Assembly: GCA_041567315.1 (NCBI GenBank)
Contig: JBFGCA010000105.1
Span: 1 to 17,160 of the forward strand
Direction: 5' to 3'
From: JBFGCA01 sp041567315
GTDB lineage: Bacteria > Acidobacteriota > Thermoanaerobaculia > Multivoradales > JAHEKO01
DNA: 17,160 bases
A model generated the notes under the pieces. It did no database searches and was not told the DNA's origin. It saw nothing but the letters and a program-made list of their open reading frames with translations. Numbering within the stretch: the stretch's first letter is position 1; each line of letters starts with the position of its first letter. Positions 8,262 to 15,816 of this stretch are shown here, in pieces. The position numbers and the translations under genes are program-made.

Positions 8262-10274
8262 GTGACCTCTGCCCAGTCGCCGGATGGACTCGTGAGCCCA
8301 CCCGACCCCGCCGCCGGCCTCCGACCGCAACCGGAGGGCCGCTCCCCCGGACCGCTGCCGGCCCCCCGGCCGCGCCGGCTGCTGCTGGTCGGCAACCCCA
8401 ACGTCGGCAAGAGCGTCCTCTTCCGCAACCTCACCGACCGCTACGTCACGGTCTCCAACTTCCCGGGGACGACGGTCGACGTGGTCCGCGCCCGCGCCGC
8501 CTTGGGGGCCGGACCGCTCGAGGTGGTCGACACCCCCGGGCTCAACGACCTGGCGGCCCGCACCGAGGACGCCCTGGTCACCCGGCGGCTGCTGGAGGAG
8601 AGCGAGTCGGTGGTGCTGGTCCAGGTCGCCGACGCCAAGAACCTGCGCCGCGCCCTGCTGCTCACCCTCCAGCTCGCCGCCCTCGACCGCCCGATGGTGC
8701 TGGTCCTCAACATGATGGACGAGCTGGCCGCGCGCGGCGCGCGGATCGATCTCGAGGGTCTCGCCGAGCGTCTGGGGATCCCGGTCGTCGCCACCGTCGC
8801 GGTGCGCGGCGACGGCACCGGGGAGCTGGCCGCGGCCCTGCCCCGCGCCCGCCGGCCGCGGATCGATCTCGCGGCCGTCGAGGCGCTGGGCGACGAGTAC
8901 GAGAAGAACCGCGCCCGGCTGCGTCTCGTCCACCGGCTGCTCTCCGAGACCTGGTCCAGCGCCCCGCCGCCGCGGGCCTCGCTCGGCGTGCGGCTCGGCT
9001 TCTGGGCCATGCACCCGGTCAAGGGCCTCGCGGTGCTGGCCGCCGTGCTGCTGCTGATGTTCTGGGTGGTGGGTCTGTTCGGCGCCGGCACCCTGGTGGA
9101 TCTCCTCGAGGTCGGGCTCTTCGAGCAGCGTCTCAGCCCGCTGGCCATTCGCGCGGCCGACGCCGTGCTGCCCTTCCCCCACGAGCACCCGGCGGCCGCC
9201 AGCCGGCACACGGTGGCGCTCCCGGTGTCGCCGGTCCACGAGCTGCCGCTGGTGGCGCTCGACCGCACGGTGATCGGGACCGGCTACGAGCTGACCGGCC
9301 GATTGACCCCGGCCGGCGCCGCGGCCCGCTTCGTCCACGACCTGCTGGTCGGCCAGTACGGGGCGGTGACGATGGCGATCTCCTACGCGCTGGCCATCGT
9401 GCTGCCCATCGTCACGACGTTCTTCCTGCTCTTCAGCCTGCTCGAGGACTCAGGCTACCTGCCGCGGATGGCGATCCTGCTCAACCGCTTCTGCAAGCGC
9501 TTCGGGCTCAACGGCAAGGCGGTGCTGCCGATGATCCTGGGGCTGGGCTGCGACACGGTGGCGACGATGAGCACCCGGATCCTGGAGACCCGCAAGGAGC
9601 GCATCGTCACCACCGTGCTGCTGGCGCTGGCCATCCCCTGCTCGGCCCAGCTCGGGGTGCTGCTGGCGATGATGGCGCGGCTAACCCCGGCCGGCGCCGC
9701 CGCCTGGGTGGTGCTGGTGGTGGCGGTGCTGGTGGTGGTCGGCCGGCTGGCGGCGCGGGTGGTGCCCGGCCCGACCAGCGAGTTCCTGCTCGAGATCCCG
9801 CCGCTCAGGCGCCCGCAGGCCGGCAACGTGGCGATCAAGACCCTGTCCCGGCTCGACTGGTACCTGCGCGAGGTGATCCCGCTCTTCGTGGTCGGCACCG
9901 CGGTCCTTTTCCTGCTCGACGCCGCCGGTCTGCTGGCCCGCATCACCCGGCTCGGCGAGCCGCTGGTGGTCGGCTGGCTGGGGCTGCCGGCCGAGACCGC
10001 CAACGCCTTCCTCGTCGGCTTCATGCGGCGCGACTTCGGCGCCGTCTATCTGCTGGACGCCGCCACCGGGCCGGCGCCGCTGCTGACCCCGCTCCAGGTC
10101 TTCGTGGCGATGGTCACCATCACCCTCTTCATGCCCTGCTTCGCCAACTTCCTGATGATCGCCAAGGAGCACGGCCGGCGGGTGGCCTGGGCGATCACCG
10201 CCTTCATCTTTCCGTTCGCCTTCCTGGTGGGCGGGCTGGCCCTGCGGGTGGGACGATGGCTGAGCGGCGTCTGA
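8262..10274 (+). CDS. feoB: ferrous iron transporter FeoB
   Basis: A 670-residue FeoB that should move Fe(II) across the inner membrane. The N-terminal G domain shows G1 GNPNVGKS (44-51), the G2 region NFPGTTVD (66-73), G3 DTPG (90-93) and G4 NMMD (150-153). The membrane part (about 250-665) contains paired Gate regions: EDSGYLPRMA (395-404), GLGCDTVATMSTR (427-439, Cys430), IPCSAQLG (458-465, Cys460) and FMPCFANFLMIAKEHGRR (623-640). The insert at about 305-345 is likely outside. The start is a GTG at 8262 with a weak ribosome site; a second GTG at 8292 would drop the disordered Pro-rich first ten residues and is equally possible. The FeoA-like gene follows, overlapping by 19 bases, so the two are translated together. 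Confidence 0.95.
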   Translation: MTSAQSPDGLVSPPDPAAGLRPQPEGRSPGPLPAPRPRRLLLVGNPNVGKSVLFRNLTDRYVTVSNFPGTTVDVVRARAALGAGPLEVVDTPGLNDLAARTEDALVTRRLLEESESVVLVQVADAKNLRRALLLTLQLAALDRPMVLVLNMMDELAARGARIDLEGLAERLGIPVVATVAVRGDGTGELAAALPRARRPRIDLAAVEALGDEYEKNRARLRLVHRLLSETWSSAPPPRASLGVRLGFWAMHPVKGLAVLAAVLLLMFWVVGLFGAGTLVDLLEVGLFEQRLSPLAIRAADAVLPFPHEHPAAASRHTVALPVSPVHELPLVALDRTVIGTGYELTGRLTPAGAAARFVHDLLVGQYGAVTMAISYALAIVLPIVTTFFLLFSLLEDSGYLPRMAILLNRFCKRFGLNGKAVLPMILGLGCDTVATMSTRILETRKERIVTTVLLALAIPCSAQLGVLLAMMARLTPAGAAAWVVLVVAVLVVVGRLAARVVPGPTSEFLLEIPPLRRPQAGNVAIKTLSRLDWYLREVIPLFVVGTAVLFLLDAAGLLARITRLGEPLVVGWLGLPAETANAFLVGFMRRDFGAVYLLDAATGPAPLLTPLQVFVAMVTITLFMPCFANFLMIAKEHGRRVAWAITAFIFPFAFLVGGLALRVGRWLSGV

Positions 10275-10747
10275 ACTGCCCGCTCTGCGGACTCGAGTTC
10301 GCGCCGGCCGACACGCTGTGCCGGCACGGCTGCCCGCTGCGCTCGACCTGCGGCCTCACCCGCTGCCCGAGCTGCGACTACGAGTTCCCCACCGAGCGCC
10401 CGCGCACCTGGCTCGAGCGCCTGCTGGGCCCGCCCGCCGAGCGCGGCGAGGCCTACTGCGACCACCTGGCGCCGGCCCTGGCGCTGGCTCCCGGCGAGCG
10501 GGCGCGGGTCGCGCGGCTGCTCGGCTCGCCGCAGCGCTGCAACCGGCTGGCGGTCTTCGGGCTGGTGCCGGGGGCCGAGATCCGTTGCCTGCAGCGCCGC
10601 CCGGCCTTCGTCCTCCGGGTGGGCGAGACCGAGCTGGCGCTCGACCCTGAGATCGCCCGCCTGATCGTGGTCGAGCGGCCGGCCCAGGAAAGGACCGCGG
10701 AGCCCGCCCAGGGGCCCGCCCGGGAGCGGACCGGGCGGGCGGGTTAG
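10256..10747 (+). CDS. Cys-rich zinc-ribbon-like domain fused to FeoA domain
   Basis: A 163-residue protein. Residues 1-45 carry seven cysteines: C8-x2-C11, C22-x3-C26, C32 and C37-x2-C40 (CPLCG, CRHGC and CPSCDYEFP), a likely metal- or cluster-binding knuckle. Residues about 77-140 form an FeoA SH3-like domain (ALAPGERARVARLLGS to ALDPEIARLIVVE), with RLAVFGLVPGAEI typical of FeoA. An Ala/Arg/Pro tail follows. FeoA normally stands alone at about 75-85 residues and often precedes feoB; here it follows feoB, overlaps it by 19 bases and has an extra domain. The ATG at 10256 is the first in frame. The extra domain could sense iron or redox state and gate FeoB, which is inference. Confidence 0.82.
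   Translation: MAERRLNCPLCGLEFAPADTLCRHGCPLRSTCGLTRCPSCDYEFPTERPRTWLERLLGPPAERGEAYCDHLAPALALAPGERARVARLLGSPQRCNRLAVFGLVPGAEIRCLQRRPAFVLRVGETELALDPEIARLIVVERPAQERTAEPAQGPARERTGRAG
10714..10740. terminator. candidate hairpin at the feo/por convergent end
   Basis: GCCCGCCCG (10714-10722) and its perfect complement CGGGCGGGC (10732-10740) enclose a nine-base loop, just inside the end of the FeoA-like gene. Because the two operons converge here and their stop codons overlap, this stem is the only visible candidate for stopping transcription from either side. There is no T-run, so any termination would need a factor or rely on the very strong stem. Confidence 0.35.
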
Positions 10748-11637
10748 CAGCGCCGTTCGAGGCGGGCGAGGCGCTCGCGGCAGGAGCGGCGCACCGCCTC
10801 GAGGTCGACGGCGCCGGCCGGGAAGCGGCCCTGACGGCGGAGGTACTCGCCCGGGTCGGTGCCGTCGGGCCGGGCGTTGAGCCGGTAGCGCACGCCGTCC
10901 CACACCTCGTAGAGCAGGAACAGACCGCTGGCCACCGCCAGCCGCACCAGCTCGACCGACTCCTCGGGCTCCGACTTCCAGCCGGTGGGGCACGGCGAGT
11001 GGAGCAGCAGGAAGCGCAGGCCGCGGATCCCCAGCGCGGTCCGCACCTTGCGCGCGAAGTCCTCCGGGTGGGCGATCGACAGGGTGGCCGCGTAGGGGAC
11101 GGCGTGGGCCGCCATGATCTCCATCATGTCCTTCTTGCGCTCGCGCTTGCCGCCCGGGGTGGTGGTGGTGCGGGCGCCCGGCGGGGTGGCCGAGGAGCGC
11201 TGGCCGCCGGTGTTGCCGTAGATCTCGTTGTCGTAGCAGAAGTAGAGGAGGTCCTCGTCGCGCTCGGCCGCCGCCGACAGCGTGGCGATGCCGATGTCGT
11301 AGGTGCCGCCGTCGCCGGCCCAGCAGATCACCCGGCCGGGCTCGTCGTTGAGCCGCTTGACGCTGGCCATGCCGGTGGCGAAAGCGGGGGCGGCGGCGAA
11401 GGTGGTGGCCACCACCGGCACCCCGTAGGCGGTGGTGGGAAAGCCGCCGGCGGTGACGATGCCGCAGCAGGCCGGGATCGCCAGGCTGCAGCTCTCGCCG
11501 GCCGCCGCCAGGGTGCGGCCCAGCAGGGTGAGGCCGACGCTCATCCCGCAGCCGCCGCAGTTGGTGTTGCCGGGGCGCAGCACGCATTCTCCGCTGCCGG
11601 GGATCGGCAGGCGTTCGTCGACGCCGGGTGCGCTCAT
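10744..11637 (-). CDS. porB: 2-oxoacid (pyruvate):ferredoxin oxidoreductase beta subunit
   Basis: A 297-residue PorB, the thiamine-diphosphate and [4Fe-4S] subunit. The ThDP motif runs from AGDGGTYDIG (107-116) to YDNEIYGNTGGQRSSATP (135-152). Cluster cysteines are C27 and C30 (NCGGCG), C57 or C58, and C216 (SPCPTGW). The GxQRSSATPxGAxTTTTPxG block is typical of the pyruvate enzyme from the separate-subunit (archaeal/thermophile) type, so pyruvate is the likeliest substrate; branched oxoacids are not excluded. The ATG at 11637 overlaps the porA stop by four bases. The stop TAA overlaps the TAG of the FeoA-like gene on the other strand. The C-terminal tail (about 250-297) is Arg-rich. Confidence 0.92.
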   Translation of the reverse strand: MSAPGVDERLPIPGSGECVLRPGNTNCGGCGMSVGLTLLGRTLAAAGESCSLAIPACCGIVTAGGFPTTAYGVPVVATTFAAAPAFATGMASVKRLNDEPGRVICWAGDGGTYDIGIATLSAAAERDEDLLYFCYDNEIYGNTGGQRSSATPPGARTTTTPGGKRERKKDMMEIMAAHAVPYAATLSIAHPEDFARKVRTALGIRGLRFLLLHSPCPTGWKSEPEESVELVRLAVASGLFLLYEVWDGVRYRLNARPDGTDPGEYLRRQGRFPAGAVDLEAVRRSCRERLARLERRC

Positions 11638-12827
11638 CCGTGGACCTCCGCCGCCGCCTCGAGCCCCAGCCACACCGGCCGTCCCGCGCGCTCGCGCCCC
11701 GCCAGGTCGTCCACCACCTCGTCGATCGCGGCCGGCGTCACGTCGCCGCCGCAGACCCCGGCGAGGTAGCCCTGGATCGTCAGCTCCGGCCGCCGCCCCT
11801 GGAAGGCGGCGCGCAGGTCCTGCCAGAACACCCCGCCCTGGCCGGCGGCGTAGTTGCGGTCGAGAACGCCCAGCCGTCGGGCGCTCGCGCAGGCCTCGCG
11901 CACCGCCTCCTCGGGGAACGGGCGGAACAGTCTGATCTTGACCAGCCCGACCCGCTCGCCCGCCGCCCGCCGCCGCCGCACCACCTCGCGGGCGGTGGTG
12001 GCGACGGTCCCCGAGGCGACGAGCACGGTCTCGGCGTCGGCGGTGGCATGGCACTCGATGCCACCGCCGGGGTCACGGCCGAAGAGTCCGATGAACTCCG
12101 CCCGGCACTCCTCCAGCACCCCGGGCACCGCCGCCATCGCGCGGTCGATCTCGCGCCGCTGGGCGGCCGCCTGGTCGGGCCACACCAGCCCGCCCACCGT
12201 CACCGGCCGCTCGGGGTCGAGCCGGTGCGGCAGGTCGAGCGGCGGCAGGTAGCGGTCGACCAGCTCCTGCTCGGGCAGCTCGGTCTCGCTCAGGGTGTGC
12301 GACAGGATGAAGGCGTCCATGGCGACCAGCGCCGGCAGCAGCACGCGGCGGTCCTCGGCCAGCCGGAAGGCCAGTAGGGTGGTGTCCAGCACCTCCTGGT
12401 TGCTCTCGCAGTAGAACTGCACCCAGGGGAAGTCCCGCAACATCAGCGTGTCACCCTGGTCGGCCCAGATGTTCCAGGGCGGGCCAAGGGTGCGGTTGAC
12501 CGCCACCATGACGATCGGCAGCCGGTAGTAGCCGGCCACCATGACGTTCTCCACCATGTAGGCGAGCCCGTTCGAGGAACTGGCGGTGAAGGCGCGGGCG
12601 CCCTCGAGCGCCGCCCCGATCGCCACCCCCATGGCGCTGTGCTCGCTCTCGACCGGCACCACCCGGCCGCGGGTGAAGGGGAAGCCGGCCACGTATTCGA
12701 CGATCTCGGTCTGGGGGGTGATCGGGTAGATGCCGCAGACCGCCCCCCGCGCCCCGCGGTTGGCCTCGCCGGCGACGCTCAGCGCGTAGCCCGCCGCGTG
12801 ATTGCCCGTCACCAGCTCGCGGCTCAT
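11634..12827 (-). CDS. porA: 2-oxoacid (pyruvate):ferredoxin oxidoreductase alpha subunit
   Basis: A 397-residue PorA. The opening YPITPQTEIVEYVAG (34-48) and VESEHSAMG (59-67, with the Glu that activates ThDP) mark the pyrimidine-binding domain. FTASSSNGLAYM (80-91), NRTLGPPWNIW (111-121) and FYCESNQEVLDTTLLAFRLAED (138-159) follow. The Arg of NRxL is, from memory, the residue that binds the pyruvate carboxylate in the Desulfovibrio enzyme, supporting pyruvate as substrate. The domain III Rossmann part begins near VLVASGTVATTAREVV (about 270-285). The start at 12827 has GAGG nine bases upstream and lies ten bases after the stop of the fusion gene. It overlaps porB by four bases. Confidence 0.93.
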   Translation of the reverse strand: MSRELVTGNHAAGYALSVAGEANRGARGAVCGIYPITPQTEIVEYVAGFPFTRGRVVPVESEHSAMGVAIGAALEGARAFTASSSNGLAYMVENVMVAGYYRLPIVMVAVNRTLGPPWNIWADQGDTLMLRDFPWVQFYCESNQEVLDTTLLAFRLAEDRRVLLPALVAMDAFILSHTLSETELPEQELVDRYLPPLDLPHRLDPERPVTVGGLVWPDQAAAQRREIDRAMAAVPGVLEECRAEFIGLFGRDPGGGIECHATADAETVLVASGTVATTAREVVRRRRAAGERVGLVKIRLFRPFPEEAVREACASARRLGVLDRNYAAGQGGVFWQDLRAAFQGRRPELTIQGYLAGVCGGDVTPAAIDEVVDDLAGRERAGRPVWLGLEAAAEVHG

Positions 12828-12837
12828 CGGCAGCGCC

Positions 12838-15117
12838 TCACAGATGGGTCATGAAGATGACGCTGCGCGGGCACTCGGCGGCACACACGCCGCAGCCCTT
12901 GCAGAACGAGTAGTCGAACTCGAACTCGTGACCGACCCGCTTGAGGATCCCCTCCGGGCAGTAGGTCACGCAGCGGTCGCACTCGTTGCAGCCGCCGCAC
13001 GAGAGACAGCGCCTGGCCTCGCGGGCGTCGGGCAGGCCGGCGTGGATCTCGTCGAAGTTGGAAACCCGCGACCAGGGCATCCGGCTGGCGCCGGCCGACG
13101 GGCGCTGGCGCTCGAAGAGATGCAGCCGCATTGCCGCCGGGTCGACGACCTCGTCGCGGCGGACGTCGACCGGGCTGGCCTCCACCGGCGCGCCGGCGGC
13201 GGCTGGCCACTCACCGGCGAGCGTGCGGGCGATCTGCAACGCCGCCCGGCGCCCGCCGCCGATCGCCGCCGCCACCGTGCCCTCGCCGCTCACCAGGTCG
13301 CCGACCGCAAAGACCGGGGTCTCGAGCATCCCCAGCAGGCGACCGTCCTGGCGAACCTCGGTGCCCTCCGGGAAGACCGACAGGTCCTGCGACTGGCCGA
13401 GAGCAAGGATCAGCCGGTGGCAGGAGAGCTCGAACTCGGAGCCCTCGATCGGCACCGGCCGCCGCCGGCCGCTGTCGTCCGGCGCGCCCAGCTCGACCAG
13501 CAGACAGGTCAGGAGGTAGGGCGAATCGCCATCGCCGGCGGCCGGGTCGCGGCGGATCGACTGCGGCTGCAGCAGGCACTCGATCTCCACCCCCTCGTCC
13601 AGCGCTTCGACCACCTCCTCGCGCAGCGCCGGCATCTCGAGCAGGCTGCGCCGATAGACGATGGTCGCCTTGTCGGCGCCCAGCCGCAGGGCGGTGCGCG
13701 CCGCGTCGACCGCGGTGTTGCCGCCACCCACCACCAGCACCTGCTCGCCGTCCAGCCGCCGGCCGCTGGGCCGCGCCCACTCCAGGAACTCGATGCCCTG
13801 CTCGACGCCCTCGGCCTCGGCCAGCCCCGGCCGCAGGGTGCGCAGCTCCTGGAGCCCGGTCGCCACCAGCACCGCGTCGTGGCTGCGGGCCAGCGCCAGC
13901 AGGTAGGCGCGATCGACCGGCGCCTCGGTCTCGATCTCGACCCCGAGGCGGGTGATGCGCTCGATCTCGCGGTCGACCACCTCGCCCGGCAGCCGGAACC
14001 CCGGGATGCCGGTCCGCAGCAGCCCGCCGGCCGCCGGCCGCGCCTCGTAGACGGTCACCCCGAAGCCCAGCCGGGCCAGGTGGTAGGCGGCGGTCAGCCC
14101 GGCCGGCCCGGAGCCCACCACCGCCACCCGCTCCGGCCGGCGCACGGCGGGCTCGGGATCCCACTGCCCGTGATCCCCCGCCCAGCGCTCGAGCTGGCGG
14201 ACGTTGACCGCCCCGTCCAGCTCGATGCGGTTGCACAGGTCCATGCAGGGGGCCGGGCAGACCCGGCCGCAGACCGCGGGGAACGGCGTGGTGCGGAGCA
14301 GGATGGCCAGCGCCTCGTCGGCGTCGTCGCGGGCCAGCGCCTGGAGGAAACCGCGCACGTCGTTGCCGGCCGGGCAGACGTGGTTGCAGGGCGGCACCAG
14401 CTCCTGGCGCTGCGGCTGGCGCGAGGCCCACAGCCCGGTGCGGATCGTGGGCAGCCCGGCGGCGCCCTCGAGGATGTCGGCGGCCGGCGGGGACGCCGGT
14501 GGACGGGAGGCCGCGGCCGGCCGTCCGGCCGCGGGCCCGTCACGATCTCCTCCCCCCGACGGCGGGGCCTGGGGCAGCCAGATCGCCGTCCGCTCGAAGG
14601 CCTGGCGGGCGGCGGCGAGGTTGGGCCCCTTGAAGCCGGCCTGCCCGAGCGCCGCCTCGACCCGCTCGATCCCGAACTCCAGGATACGGCCCACCGCGCC
14701 AGCCAGCGCGGTGTTGACGATCGGCACGCTGCGGGTACCGAGGCCGTTGTCACGCGCAATGGCGGTGGCGTCGACGGTCGCCAGCTTGAAGCCCGGGAAA
14801 TCGCCCGCGAAGCGCGCCGGCGGCTCGGCGCTGTTGAGCAGGATCCAGCCGCCCCGCTTGAGCCCCTCGCCGATCGCCGGCCCCACCAGCGTGGGGTCCA
14901 GCACCAACACGTGGTCGGGCTCGTAGATCAGGTTGCGGTTGGCGATCGGCTCCGGGCTGTAGCGACAGAAGGCCTGGATCGGCGCCCCGGAGCGCTCGGC
15001 CGCGTAGAGCCCGAACGCCTGGACCGAGTCCCCCTCCAGGAACCGCGCCCCGGCGATGAGCTTGGCCAGGGTGACGCCCCCCTGCCCTCCCCGCCCATGG
15101 ATGCGGATCTCGACCAC
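12838..15117 (-). CDS. PorG - GltD-like NAD(P) flavoprotein - PorD ferredoxin fusion
   Basis: A 759-residue protein in three parts. Residues 1-180 are the gamma subunit of 2-oxoacid:ferredoxin oxidoreductase (IHGRGGQGGVTLAKLIA at 6-22). A Pro/Ala linker covers about 182-215. Residues 235-640 are GltD-like: an N-terminal cluster domain with PCNHVCPAG (243-251) and CGRVCPAPCMDLC (283-295), an FAD loop VGSGPAG (334-340), an NAD(P) loop VVGGGNTAVDAARTA (462-476) and the closing FAD contact GDLVSGEGTVAAAIGGGRRAA (606-626). Residues 690-759 are PorD: CNECDRCVTYCP and CKGCGVCAAECP, two [4Fe-4S] sites. It starts with GTG at 15117, GAGGAG seven bases upstream. With PorA and PorB this completes the enzyme and adds a route to NAD(P). 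Each domain is certain; the reaction direction and partner nucleotide are not visible. Confidence 0.93.
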   Translation of the reverse strand: MVEIRIHGRGGQGGVTLAKLIAGARFLEGDSVQAFGLYAAERSGAPIQAFCRYSPEPIANRNLIYEPDHVLVLDPTLVGPAIGEGLKRGGWILLNSAEPPARFAGDFPGFKLATVDATAIARDNGLGTRSVPIVNTALAGAVGRILEFGIERVEAALGQAGFKGPNLAAARQAFERTAIWLPQAPPSGGGDRDGPAAGRPAAASRPPASPPAADILEGAAGLPTIRTGLWASRQPQRQELVPPCNHVCPAGNDVRGFLQALARDDADEALAILLRTTPFPAVCGRVCPAPCMDLCNRIELDGAVNVRQLERWAGDHGQWDPEPAVRRPERVAVVGSGPAGLTAAYHLARLGFGVTVYEARPAAGGLLRTGIPGFRLPGEVVDREIERITRLGVEIETEAPVDRAYLLALARSHDAVLVATGLQELRTLRPGLAEAEGVEQGIEFLEWARPSGRRLDGEQVLVVGGGNTAVDAARTALRLGADKATIVYRRSLLEMPALREEVVEALDEGVEIECLLQPQSIRRDPAAGDGDSPYLLTCLLVELGAPDDSGRRRPVPIEGSEFELSCHRLILALGQSQDLSVFPEGTEVRQDGRLLGMLETPVFAVGDLVSGEGTVAAAIGGGRRAALQIARTLAGEWPAAAGAPVEASPVDVRRDEVVDPAAMRLHLFERQRPSAGASRMPWSRVSNFDEIHAGLPDAREARRCLSCGGCNECDRCVTYCPEGILKRVGHEFEFDYSFCKGCGVCAAECPRSVIFMTHL

Positions 15118-15258
15118 GCTGCCGCTCCTCGCACGCGGCCCGCGGCCGCCAGCCGACCAGCCGCCGCCGCTGGCCCATCATCGAGCGGTTGGAGACCCGA
15201 TCGAAATACCCGCTGAGGCGGCCCCCCACCCACCCATCCAAGCGGGCCGGCGGCGGGC
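15118..15258. other. intergenic sequence upstream of the por operon
   Basis: Together with the two sites listed separately this is the 224-base gap between the divergent por and RHH/RelE operons. The short open frames on both strands have no family features. No firm sigma70 promoter for por was found; the leader holds a GAGGAG just before 15117. Confidence 0.4.
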
Positions 15259-15273
15259 TCAGGTGCCACCTGA
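15259..15273. promoter_or_regulatory. 15-base perfect palindrome upstream of the por operon
   Basis: TCAGGTG (15259-15265), one central base (15266), CACCTGA (15267-15273). It lies in the 224-base divergent gap between the por operon (start 15117) and the RHH antitoxin (start 15342), which otherwise holds no gene. It is a plausible binding site for a dimeric regulator of one of the two, about 140 bases before por and 70 before the antitoxin. Confidence 0.35.
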
Positions 15274-15299
15274 ATCTCGGTCAGCGGCTCATTCGCTCT

Positions 15300-15329
15300 G
15301 TGCTAGGCTATGCTAGCAATTGATAGCAC
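15300..15329. promoter_or_regulatory. nested dyad operator candidate of the RHH/RelE operon
   Basis: An outer repeat GTGCTA (15300-15305) / TAGCAC (15324-15329) and an inner perfect palindrome TGCTAGCA (15311-15318) share one centre (15314.5). Ten of 15 positions are symmetric over the 30 bases. A TATGCT at 15309-15314 could be the -10 box, so a bound RHH protein would block transcription. The ribosome site GGAGAGG follows at 15331-15337, four bases before the ATG. Confidence 0.5.
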
Positions 15330-15341
15330 TGGAGAGGAATC

Positions 15342-15566
15342 ATGGCAACCGTACAGCTCAACGCCCGCGTGGACCCGGCGCTCAAGAAGGCAATCGACGA
15401 GTACTGCCGCTCTCGGGGCATCGTCCTCAATCACTTCGTACAAGAGGCCTTGATCGATCGCCTCGAGGAGCTCGAAGACATCGAAGACCTCAAGAAGGTC
15501 CGTCATGAGCCCACGCGGCCGTTGGCCGAGGTGCTCGCCGAGCTCGACCTCGATGGCCAGCTATGA
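15342..15566 (+). CDS. ribbon-helix-helix antitoxin (RelB/ParD-like)
   Basis: A 74-residue protein. Residues 1-45 fit a ribbon-helix-helix fold (strand TVQLNARVDPAL, helix KKAIDEYCRSRGI, then LNHFVQEALIDRLEELEDI), giving a DNA-binding dimer. The C-terminal part (about 48-74, KVRHEPTRPLAEVLAELDLDG) should bind the toxin. The ATG at 15342 has GGAGAGG four bases upstream. The toxin gene overlaps its last 14 bases. Autoregulation through the nested dyad just upstream is likely. The first part of this pair looks somewhat less GC-rich than the flanking operons, which fits a mobile toxin-antitoxin unit, but this is by eye only. Confidence 0.85.
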   Translation: MATVQLNARVDPALKKAIDEYCRSRGIVLNHFVQEALIDRLEELEDIEDLKKVRHEPTRPLAEVLAELDLDGQL

Positions 15567-15813
15567 GATCGAGATCTCACGAAGCGCGGAGAAGCAGCTA
15601 AAGAAGCTACCCAGAAGAGACCAGGAGCACATCGTCCAGGCGATTCTCCCGCTCGCACGGGATCCCCTACCGAGGGGATCCCGCAAGCTCTCCGGGTACG
15701 ACGACGTCTTCCGGATCCGCGTCGGGCACTACCGGATTCTGTACAGCGTTTCGAGCGGGAAGCTGGTGATCATCATCTTGAAGATCGGGCATCGGCGCGG
15801 CGTCTATCGCTAG
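15553..15813 (+). CDS. RelE/ParE-family toxin
   Basis: An 86-residue toxin. It starts SYEIEISRSAEKQLKKLP (3-20), the typical first strand and helix, and continues with GSRKLSGYDDVFRIRVGHYRILY (42-64) and IILKIGHRRGVYR (74-86). The C-terminal IGHRRxVYR with basic and Tyr residues fits the ribosome-dependent RNase RelE; ParE-type gyrase toxins look similar, so the target is open. The in-frame opening goes back to 15505, but the ATG at 15553 is chosen because the family begins with this strand. It overlaps the antitoxin by 14 bases, so the two are translationally coupled. Confidence 0.9.
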   Translation: MASYEIEISRSAEKQLKKLPRRDQEHIVQAILPLARDPLPRGSRKLSGYDDVFRIRVGHYRILYSVSSGKLVIIILKIGHRRGVYR

Positions 15814-15816
15814 CTA

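Noticed and set aside
7254..9338. A 694-codon open frame on the minus strand
   Set aside because: It is antisense to the cytochrome and feoB, His/Gln/Gly-rich without domains, and both overlapped genes are certain.
8174..10255. N-terminal extension of the FeoA-like protein through the whole of feoB in another frame
   Set aside because: The upstream part is a Pro/Arg/Gly-rich shadow of feoB; real protein begins at the ATG at 10256.
12802..15216. An 804-codon open frame on the plus strand
   Set aside because: It mirrors the Por fusion gene, whose motifs are unambiguous, and shows no recognisable domain.
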